NCBI GenBank assembly: GCA_041690535.1
Contig: JAWLHA010000029.1
Span: forward strand, 1 to 52,228
Source of the DNA: JAWLHA01 sp041690535
Lineage (GTDB): Bacteria; Pseudomonadota; Gammaproteobacteria; Thiohalomonadales; Thiohalomonadaceae
Direction of reading: 5' to 3'
DNA: 52,228 bases
Below, one piece after another: positions 15,234-22,655 of the stretch (position 1 is the first letter of the stretch; each line of letters begins with the position of its first letter). The notes under the pieces were generated by a model. It was given only the letters and a program-made list of their open reading frames with translations. It was not told the origin of the DNA and searched no databases. Made by a program: the position numbers and the translations under genes.

Positions 15234-17561
15234 ATGGGCGGCCAGGATGAAGAGGCTCAAAAGCGACTGATTGCCATCTTTCGGGAGGAGGCGAGAGAGC
15301 GCCTGAGCGTTCTCTCCTCTGCCCTGATTGAGCTGGAACACGCCGAGCCCCCTGAACAGCAGGCGGAGATCCTCGAACGCCTGGTGCGGGAGGCCCACAG
15401 CCTCAAAGGGGCGGCCCGGGCGGTCAGTCAGCTGGAGATGGAGGCAATGGCCCGGGCTCTGGAGCGGGTCATGGCGGCGCTGCGACAGCAGGAGGTGGCA
15501 AGCTCACCACCGTTGTTCGACGTGCTGCACCGGGCGATTGATGGTGCAGTGCGCTTGCTGCTCTCTCCCGATATGCACGGCAGTGCGGAAGTGCAGGCCA
15601 TCCAGGGATTGGCAGTGGATCTCGAGAAGTCCCTCACGCAGCCTGTCGCGGCCCCGGAACCGGCACGGGCCGCGCCACCGCCCCCGGAAAGTGCTGAAGC
15701 CCCGTCCCCACGCGCGGGCGCCGAGCGGCCCCCCGCCCCCCCGCCCCCCCTTGAAAGCCCCGAGCAGCCGGCGCCGCCCCTGGGACCTGCGCCTTCCGCC
15801 ACAGCCGCGCCGGTGGAAACACCGATTCCCCTGGAGACGGTTCGGATCGCCACCGCCAAGCTTGGCGCCCTGCTGCGCGAGGCCGAGCAGTTCCTTTCGG
15901 CCAAACTGGCCGAGGAGCACTATGTCTCCGAGTTGAAGGCGGCCAACCGTCTCCTCGCGGAGTGGAAAAGGGCGGTTGCGAAATACCGTCAGCAAGCAGA
16001 GAAGCGCATCACACCGGCAAAGTCCCTGTCGGAGTTCCTCGACATGGAGGCGCAAACCCTCAAAAACCTGGAAATGCGCCTTGGCCGGCTGGAGAAAACC
16101 TCCGAGCACAACCTGCACGCTTTCAGCGCCTCCCTGACCAACCTGCTCAATGACGTCAAGAGCGTGCTCATGTTGCCGGCCGCCACGCTCCTGGAGCTCT
16201 TTCCGAAAATGACAAGAGATCTCTCCCGCGCGCAGGGCAAGGAGGTGGAGTTGACGATGGTCGGGGGCGAACTCGCCGTCGACAAGCGCATTCTGGACGA
16301 GATGAAGGACCCGCTGATCCACCTGGTGCGCAACAGCATCGATCACGGGATCGAGCCGCCTGCCGAGCGGAAGTCCAAAGGCAAACCGCCGGTGGGCAGG
16401 TTGACCATCAGCATCACGCCAAGGGACTCGGACAAGGCGGAAATCACCGTCGCCGACGACGGCGCCGGCATGGACGCGGGGAGGATTCGGGCCGCCGCCG
16501 TCCGGCGTGGACTCCTCTCTCGCGAGGAGGCGGAGAAACTGAGCCGCGCCGAGGCGCACGCCCTCGCCTTGCGCCCGGGCGTGACCACCAGCCCCATCGT
16601 GACGGATCTCTCGGGACGCGGGATCGGACTGGCCATCGTGCAGGAGGCCGTCTCGAAGCTCAACGGGGTGCTCGAGTTCGACACGACCGTGGAGAGGGGG
16701 ACCACGTTCCGCATGCGCCTTCCGCTCACCCTTGCCACCTTCCGTGGCGTGGTGATCCAGTGTGCCGAGCGTCACTTCATCGTACCCACCACCAACGTGG
16801 AACGGGTCCTGAGGTGCAACAGAGACGCCGTCAGGACGGTTGAACGCCGTGCCACACTCCTCGTCGCCGGTCAGGTCCTGTCACTGGTGCGACTCTCCGA
16901 TGTACTGGAGCTGGCCCAGAGGCCGGCCATCGAGAGTCGCGAGTACCTGCGGATCATCGTCGTCGGTGCCGGAAATCTCCGCATCGCCTTTTCGGTGGAC
17001 GCAGTTCAGGGCGAGCAGGAAGTGCTGGTCAAGCCGCTCGGCAAGCAGCTGATGCGGGTCAGGAACATCAGCGGTGCGGGGTTGCTCGGCAGCGGCGAGG
17101 TGGTGCCGGTTTTGAATGTCCATGACCTGGTCGCCTCGGCCGTGAAATGGGCGACCGGGGGCGCACCCCGGTTCGTCACCGAGGTGATACCGGTGAGGCC
17201 GAAGTCCCTGCTGGTGGTCGAGGATTCCGTCACCACCCGCACGCTGCTCAGGAACATCCTGGAGGGGGCGGGTTACCTCATCCAGACCGCGGTGGATGGG
17301 GTCGATGGACTGACCCGTCTGCGCGAGGGGCGGTTCGACCTTGTGGTCTCCGACGTGGCGATGCCCCGGATGAACGGTTTCGAAATGACCGCGCGGATGC
17401 GCGAGGACCCGCGGCTTACCGAGTTGCCGGTGGTGCTCGTGACCGCACTGGCGTCCCGGGAGGACAGAGAGCGGGGGATCGAGGTGGGCGCCAACGCCTA
17501 TATCGTCAAGAGCAGTTTCGACCAGAGTAACTTGCTGGAGACCATTGAGCGTCTGATCTAA
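15234..17561 (+). CDS. hybrid CheA histidine kinase with C-terminal receiver (WspE-like)
   Basis: 775 residues. P1/Hpt domain with phosphorylatable His55 in REAHSLKGAAR. A proline/alanine-rich linker (about 138-195) takes the place of a recognisable P2 domain. The dimerisation region contains HAFSASLTNLLNDVKSVLML. The ATPase domain has N-box HLVRNSIDHGIE (near 362), G1 VADDGAGMD and G2 LSGRGIGLAIV. A CheW-like P5 domain follows (about 505-645), then a receiver (about 659-775) with acidic residues in LLVVEDSVTTR, phosphoacceptor Asp in LVVSDVAMPRM and Lys in IVKSSFDQ. This is the WspE layout: the receiver probably acts as a phosphate sink or modulator. ATG 15234 has GGA eight bases upstream; GTG 15228 is the alternative start. 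Confidence 0.93.
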   Translation: MGGQDEEAQKRLIAIFREEARERLSVLSSALIELEHAEPPEQQAEILERLVREAHSLKGAARAVSQLEMEAMARALERVMAALRQQEVASSPPLFDVLHRAIDGAVRLLLSPDMHGSAEVQAIQGLAVDLEKSLTQPVAAPEPARAAPPPPESAEAPSPRAGAERPPAPPPPLESPEQPAPPLGPAPSATAAPVETPIPLETVRIATAKLGALLREAEQFLSAKLAEEHYVSELKAANRLLAEWKRAVAKYRQQAEKRITPAKSLSEFLDMEAQTLKNLEMRLGRLEKTSEHNLHAFSASLTNLLNDVKSVLMLPAATLLELFPKMTRDLSRAQGKEVELTMVGGELAVDKRILDEMKDPLIHLVRNSIDHGIEPPAERKSKGKPPVGRLTISITPRDSDKAEITVADDGAGMDAGRIRAAAVRRGLLSREEAEKLSRAEAHALALRPGVTTSPIVTDLSGRGIGLAIVQEAVSKLNGVLEFDTTVERGTTFRMRLPLTLATFRGVVIQCAERHFIVPTTNVERVLRCNRDAVRTVERRATLLVAGQVLSLVRLSDVLELAQRPAIESREYLRIIVVGAGNLRIAFSVDAVQGEQEVLVKPLGKQLMRVRNISGAGLLGSGEVVPVLNVHDLVASAVKWATGGAPRFVTEVIPVRPKSLLVVEDSVTTRTLLRNILEGAGYLIQTAVDGVDGLTRLREGRFDLVVSDVAMPRMNGFEMTARMREDPRLTELPVVLVTALASREDRERGIEVGANAYIVKSSFDQSNLLETIERLI

Positions 17562-17684
17562 ATCACCGCGAGAAAAAGAGATCGCAGGTTCAGCCAGGGG
17601 CTACCGGTCCCGGGGTATGCCGACGCAGTGCAGGCCCCTCTGACTCACGCCGTCCAATCCGCTATACATGGCACAGGGGGAAGG

Positions 17685-17725
17685 CAGGGGAAGCGTAGTC
17701 ACGGCCGTGCTGTGCGTTTGCCCTG
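17685..17725. repeat. possible MITE-A relic (41 bp)
   Basis: In the 267-bp gap between cheA and cheB, CAGGGGAAGCGTA and GCGTTTGCCCTG resemble the two MITE-A ends. They enclose TCACGGCCGTGCTGTG, which also occurs in the copies at 41201 and 50265. There is no target duplication. If real, an element once split the operon here. Confidence 0.4.
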
Positions 17726-17828
17726 CAAGGGCAGGTAATTCGCTTGCCATCCTGGTGGGGACCTTAGCGCGGGCTACGCTCACTCTGAGGGATATCATGA
17801 ATCAAATAGGTACTGGCGGAACCAACAT

Positions 17829-18893
17829 GTGAAGGGAGAGCCGATACGGGTGATGATCGCCAACGACTCGCCGGTCGAGCTGGAACTGCTGGTCCATATC
17901 CTCCATGCTGACCCGCGATTCCGCGTGGTGGCGACGGCAGGTGACGGTCTGCAGGCCGTGGAGGTGGCCTGCCGAGAGCGACCCGACGTCATTGCCATGG
18001 ACGTTCACATGCCCAGGCTCGACGGACTGGGGGCAACCCGGCAGATCATGGAACGCTGCCCGAGGCCCATCGTGATCGTCACCGTCAGCGCCTCGTATCT
18101 GAAAGAAGGGGTCAAGTCATTCCGCGCCCTCGAAATGGGCGCGCTCACCATCGTGCGCACCCCACCAGGCATGGGAGACCGGGACTACACATCTGCCGCG
18201 CACGAGTTGGTCGAAAACCTTAAGTACATGTCGGAGGTGAAGGTGGTCCGTCGCTGGGCCGAAAGAATTCCTGCGCCTGCAACACCACCCAGGCGCGTTC
18301 CCGTGCCTGCGGCCCCGATCCGCGTGGTCGCCGTCGGCGCTTCAGCGGGCGGTCCGTTGGCGATTCAGTACGTGCTGGCCAATTTGCCAAAGAACTTTCC
18401 CGTGCCGGTGCTCATCGTGCAGCACATGGCCTCCGGTTTTGTCGAAGGCTTCGCCCTCTGGCTGCAGGAGACCACCGGCTTGCCGGTCCATGTCGCCGTT
18501 CATGGCCAGCAGCCCCTGTCTGGACACGTCTATCTGGCACCAAGCGACTTGCACATGGGGATTAGCCCTGACGGCCGGATCGCCCTGTCGGATGCGCCGC
18601 CTGAAGCGGGGTTGCGCCCCGCGATCGCTCATCTGCTTCGCAGCATCAGTGCCGTGTATGGGAGCCGCGCTATCGGCGTACTCCTCTCTGGCATGGGCTC
18701 GGACGGGGCCGCGGAGCTGAAGTCGATGCGACAGCGTGGGGCGTTCACCATCGCCCAGGACAAGGGCAGCGCCTTGGTGTACGGCATGCCGGGCGAAGCC
18801 GTGCGACTGGGGGCGGTCAGCCATGAGCTGCCGCTCGAGGGTATCCCGGGCTTGCTGGTCAGCCTTGTTGAAGCAGGAAAGGACCGCCGGTGA
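17829..18893 (+). CDS. CheB methylesterase with WspF-type receiver
   Basis: 354 residues. The receiver (about 5-125) reads MIANDSPVEL where CheB normally has a DD pair, giving Asn12-Asp13. The phosphoacceptor is Asp58 (AMDVHMPRLDG). The usual lysine near residue 109 is absent (TIVRTPPG). As I recall, WspF shares the ND pair and the missing lysine. The C-terminal esterase domain (from about 164) has the triad Ser172 in GASAGG, His199 in IVQHM and Asp292 in GMGSDG, so catalysis looks intact. It removes receptor methyl groups, opposing the CheR-TPR protein, and resets the array. The GTG start at 17829 has only a weak ribosome site. The stop overlaps the start of the next gene (GTGA), so the two are translationally coupled. 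Confidence 0.92.
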   Translation: MKGEPIRVMIANDSPVELELLVHILHADPRFRVVATAGDGLQAVEVACRERPDVIAMDVHMPRLDGLGATRQIMERCPRPIVIVTVSASYLKEGVKSFRALEMGALTIVRTPPGMGDRDYTSAAHELVENLKYMSEVKVVRRWAERIPAPATPPRRVPVPAAPIRVVAVGASAGGPLAIQYVLANLPKNFPVPVLIVQHMASGFVEGFALWLQETTGLPVHVAVHGQQPLSGHVYLAPSDLHMGISPDGRIALSDAPPEAGLRPAIAHLLRSISAVYGSRAIGVLLSGMGSDGAAELKSMRQRGAFTIAQDKGSALVYGMPGEAVRLGAVSHELPLEGIPGLLVSLVEAGKDRR

Positions 18894-20830
18894 ATGCGCA
18901 ACGGCACAGTCCGAACGGGATCGAAATCTTGGTGGTGGAGGATAGCGCCACCCAGGCCGAACGGTTGCGTCACCTGCTCGATGAACACGGCTACGCGACG
19001 AGCGTCGCCTCCAACGGCCGCGAGGCGCTGGAGCAGCTCGCCCAACATCGGCCGACATTGATCATTAGCGATATCCTCATGCCGGAGATGGACGGATACG
19101 AACTGTGCCGATGCGTCCGGGCGGATCAAAGACTCAACGATATTCCGCTGATCCTGCTTACCGCGCTCACCGACCCGAGGGATGTGTTAAAGGGACTGGA
19201 GTGTGGTGCCGACAATTTCATCACCAAGCCCTTCAGCGAAGAGTACCTGCTCTCCCGCATCCATCACATTCTGCTCAATATCGAGCTGCGCAAAACCCAG
19301 AAGGTCGAGTTGGGCACACAACTTGCCTTCAAGGGGGAACGCTACTTCATCACCTCGGAACGGCAACAGATCCTCGATTTGCTGCTCTCGACCTATGAAA
19401 CGGCGACCGAAAAAAACAGGGAGCTGATCGCCGCCCAGGACCAGCTGAGAGAGCTGAACGCCACGCTGGAACGCAAGGTGGACGAGAGGACGGCCGAGCT
19501 AAAGGCGGAGATCGAATGCCGCAAGCAAACGGAGGAATCCGCGCGCCACCTGGCCGAGCACGATTCCCTCACCGATCTGCCCAACAGGCGTCTGCTCGTC
19601 ACACTGCTCGACGCCGCATTGCGTTCGGCCCAGCGGAGCCGATGCAAGGTCGCGCTGCTGTTCCTCGACCTCGACCGCTTCAAGGCCATCAACGACATCC
19701 TCGGCCATGAGGCGGGCGACGTGCTGCTCAAGGCGGTGGCCACCCGGCTCTCGGCCCGATTGCGGCGCTCCGATGTTGTCGCCCGACTCGGAGGCGACGA
19801 GTTCACGGTACTGCTGGGTGAACTGTCGCGGGCGGAGCAGGCCGGCGACGTGGCCAAGGAGATCCTGGAGATCTTCCACCCCCCTTTCCAGATGGCCGGC
19901 CAGACCCTCTACGTCACCACCAGCATCGGGATCAGCCTCTATCCCGATGACAGCGACACCGCCGAAGGGCTGCTGCGGCGTGCCGATTTGGCGATGTACG
20001 ATGCCAAGGATCAGGGCCGTAACACTTACCGGTTCTACAACCCGGCGGTTGACCGCCGGGCCCGGGAGCGGGTGCAGATCGAGAACAGTCTGCGTCAGGC
20101 GCTGGCGGGCGGCGGGTTGGTCATGGTGTATCAGCCCGAAATCGACCTGCGTACCGAAAAAGTCGTCGGGCTCGAGGCCCTGGTCCGTTGGCACCACCCC
20201 GAACTGGGCTTGCTCGACCCGGGTCGATTTATCCCACTGGCGGAGGAGTCGGATTTAATCATGGCGCTGGATGATTGGGTGCTGTATACCGTTTGCGCCC
20301 AGGCGCGGCACTGGCTGGACCAGGGCGTCCCCCCTGTTCCTATTGCCGTGAACCTCTCGGCCAAGCGCTTCGAAAGTTCGGACCTGGTCGAGGTCGTCAG
20401 CCGGTGTTTGGCCGAGAACCGGCTGGCCCCGGAGCAGCTGGAGCTGGAGCTGACGGAGCGAACCCTGATGCATCGTATCGACCAGAGCGTCGAGCGGATG
20501 CGGGAGCTGGTGGCCCTGGGCATCCGTATCGCGGTTGACGACTTCGGCACTGGCTACTCCTCCCTGAGCTACCTGAAGCAGCTGCCCATCAGCAAGCTCA
20601 AAATCGATCAGTCGTTCGTGCGTGATATCGCGACCGACCCGGACGATCGGGCCATCATCCAGGCCGTAACCGCCCTGGCTCACACGTTGAACAAACGGGT
20701 GATCGCCGAGGGGGTGGAGACCGAAGAGCAGCGGGCGTTTCTCGCCGCTACCGGTTGCGACGAAGCGCAGGGGTATCTGTTTACAGCGCCTCTGACCCCG
20801 GATCAGCTCCCGGAGGTTCTCATGCACTGA
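18890..20830 (+). CDS. response regulator with GGDEF and EAL domains (c-di-GMP output)
   Basis: 646 residues. Receiver (about 11-130) with phosphoacceptor Asp61 (IISDILMPEMDG) and Lys in FITKPFS. A long helical linker follows (about 130-215; FKGERYFITSERQQILDLLL, LRELNATLERKVDERTAEL). The GGDEF domain has an intact GGDEF at 301-305 and an inhibitory RxxD site (RRSD) five residues before it. The EAL domain has E429-A-L, NLSAKRF, ELTERTL, DDFGTGYSSL, KIDQSF and EGVETEEQ, so phosphodiesterase residues are present too. In Wsp the equivalent gene is wspR (REC-GGDEF only); here the output could make or degrade c-di-GMP. The GTG start overlaps the cheB stop and follows AGGAAAGGA. Confidence 0.93.
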   Translation: MNAQRHSPNGIEILVVEDSATQAERLRHLLDEHGYATSVASNGREALEQLAQHRPTLIISDILMPEMDGYELCRCVRADQRLNDIPLILLTALTDPRDVLKGLECGADNFITKPFSEEYLLSRIHHILLNIELRKTQKVELGTQLAFKGERYFITSERQQILDLLLSTYETATEKNRELIAAQDQLRELNATLERKVDERTAELKAEIECRKQTEESARHLAEHDSLTDLPNRRLLVTLLDAALRSAQRSRCKVALLFLDLDRFKAINDILGHEAGDVLLKAVATRLSARLRRSDVVARLGGDEFTVLLGELSRAEQAGDVAKEILEIFHPPFQMAGQTLYVTTSIGISLYPDDSDTAEGLLRRADLAMYDAKDQGRNTYRFYNPAVDRRARERVQIENSLRQALAGGGLVMVYQPEIDLRTEKVVGLEALVRWHHPELGLLDPGRFIPLAEESDLIMALDDWVLYTVCAQARHWLDQGVPPVPIAVNLSAKRFESSDLVEVVSRCLAENRLAPEQLELELTERTLMHRIDQSVERMRELVALGIRIAVDDFGTGYSSLSYLKQLPISKLKIDQSFVRDIATDPDDRAIIQAVTALAHTLNKRVIAEGVETEEQRAFLAATGCDEAQGYLFTAPLTPDQLPEVLMH

Positions 20831-20927
20831 CCCCGGCCATCTGACAGAACGGCTCTTTTGCGCGATGCATCGCGATGCGGCACCTTTTCAGGGCGGAGTT
20901 GCCGGCGCGTGTAGAGGAGGCAAGGAC

Positions 20928-22331
20928 GTGTCCGAGAATGCACAACAGCCACTTCAGAGCGGGGTCGAGATCCTCGTCGTGGAGGACAGCGCCACCCAGG
21001 CCGAACAGTTGCGCTACCTGCTCGATGAGCACGGCTACTCCGCGACCGTCGCCTCCAACGGTCGGGAGGCACTGAAGCGGCTGGGCCAACACCGGCCAAC
21101 GCTGATTGTCAGCGATATCCTCATGCCGGAGATGGACGGCTACGAGCTGTGCCGGCGCATCCGCGCGGATGAAAAGCTGAACGGTATCCCCCTGATCCTG
21201 CTCACCGCGCTCACCGATGCACATGACGTTTTGAAGGGACTCGAGTGCGGTGCCGACAATTTCATTACCAAGCCCTTCAGCGAGGAGTACCTGCTCTCCC
21301 GCATCCATCACATCCTGCTTAATATGGAGCTGCGCAAGACCCAACGGGTCGAATTGGGGACCGAACTTGTCTTCAAGGGCGAGCGTTACTTCATTACCTC
21401 CGAAAGGCAACAGATCCTCGATCTGCTGCTCTCCACCTATGATACGGCGGCCGAGAAAAACAACGAATTGATTGCCGCGCAGAAGGAGCTGAGGGAACTC
21501 AACGCCACACTGGAGCGAAGGGTGGACGAGAGGACGGCCGAACTCAGGGAAGAGATCGTCTCCCGCCAGCGCGCCGAGGAGGCGCTGCGCCACTCCAACG
21601 AACAGCTGGAACAGACCCTGGCCGAACTCCGCGCCACCCAGCAGAACATCATTCAGTCCGAGAAGCTCGCGGCGCTGGGTACCCTGGCCGCGGGGGTTGC
21701 CCACGAGCTGAACAACCCCGTGATGGGGGTCCTCAACTACGTCGAGTTCGCGCGCAAACGCGTGCAGGACCCTGCGCTCGGGCACATGCTGGAGCGGGCC
21801 GACGAGGAGCTGAAGCGTATCCGAGACCTCCTCAAGAACATGCTCACCTTCGCCCGTCCACCCACCGAGGAGCTCACCGCGGTCGACCTCGGCGCGGTGC
21901 TGGCGCGCACCGGGGAGCTGCTTGCCCCCGAATTTCGCGCCCGCCAGATCACCTTCACCCAAGAGGTGCCCGAGGAGCTGCCCCCTGTCGCGGGTCAAAC
22001 GGGTTCGCTGCAGCAGGTGTTTCTGAACCTGCTGCTGAATGCCCGCGATGCAGTGGCAGAGAGCAGGGAGAAGCGCGTGAATCTGCGCGCCTATGCAGCC
22101 GATGGCGCAGTGACGGTCGAGGTCGAGGATACCGGGGAAGGCATTCCGGAAGCCACTCAGGGGCGGGTCTTCGATCCCTTCTTCACCACCAAGCCGCCGG
22201 GCCAGGGCACGGGGCTGGGTCTGTCCATCGCGCAGAGCGTCGTGAACGAGGTGGGAGGTCGCATCGAAGTCGCAAGCCGCGCCGGGGCCGGGAGTGTGTT
22301 CAAGGTGAGGCTACCGACCACCTCCCGGTGA
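20928..22331 (+). CDS. receiver-histidine kinase, paralogue of the preceding regulator
   Basis: 467 residues. Residues 1 to about 220 are nearly the same as in the upstream GGDEF-EAL protein: receiver with Asp63 in IVSDILMPEMDG, FITKPFSEEYLLSRIHHILL, then the linker ending LERRVDERTAELREEI. The sequence then changes to a coiled coil and a HisKA domain with His259 in GVAHELNNPVMGVLNY. The HATPase domain has N-box NLLLNARDAVAE, G1 EVEDTGEGIP, an F-box DPFFTTKP, and G2 GQGTGLGLSI. It therefore receives phosphate (probably from CheA) and controls a further kinase output; the downstream acceptor is not in the window. GTG 20928 has AGGAGG upstream and is preferred over a start at 20865. Confidence 0.9.
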   Translation: MSENAQQPLQSGVEILVVEDSATQAEQLRYLLDEHGYSATVASNGREALKRLGQHRPTLIVSDILMPEMDGYELCRRIRADEKLNGIPLILLTALTDAHDVLKGLECGADNFITKPFSEEYLLSRIHHILLNMELRKTQRVELGTELVFKGERYFITSERQQILDLLLSTYDTAAEKNNELIAAQKELRELNATLERRVDERTAELREEIVSRQRAEEALRHSNEQLEQTLAELRATQQNIIQSEKLAALGTLAAGVAHELNNPVMGVLNYVEFARKRVQDPALGHMLERADEELKRIRDLLKNMLTFARPPTEELTAVDLGAVLARTGELLAPEFRARQITFTQEVPEELPPVAGQTGSLQQVFLNLLLNARDAVAESREKRVNLRAYAADGAVTVEVEDTGEGIPEATQGRVFDPFFTTKPPGQGTGLGLSIAQSVVNEVGGRIEVASRAGAGSVFKVRLPTTSR

Positions 22332-22655
22332 GGCAGCGACAGCGGGGCGTGGCCGAAACGCGCCAAGCGGCACAAGCCGGCGAAATCGGCTTCGGCGCTG
22401 ATGCTGAGAGATTGAACATCTGGGCGACGGGTTGATTCCCGAATGTTGAACCGGGGGATAGTTGCCAGCTATCATCCGCGAGCGTCCAGACAATCCTAAC
22501 TACGTTTGTCTGCCGCCAAGCCGGTGCGGGACGCCGCCGGGATACGCCCAGGAGCCACGCAGCGACGTTGTGAGATGTGAACCAGGACACGGAATGGACT
22601 CGCGCTGCGGCTACGCCTCATCCCCCGTTTGTGAACCTTCCCCGCTTTCACCATA
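22332..22655. other. intergenic region after the chemosensory operon
   Basis: 324 bases with no supported gene, MITE or convincing terminator. It probably holds the end of the chemosensory transcript and the promoter of the DUF1631 gene. Confidence 0.4.

Noticed and set aside
15504..16775. Open frame of 423 codons opposite cheA
   Set aside because: Shadow of the CheA gene, Arg/Gly/His-rich with no domain.
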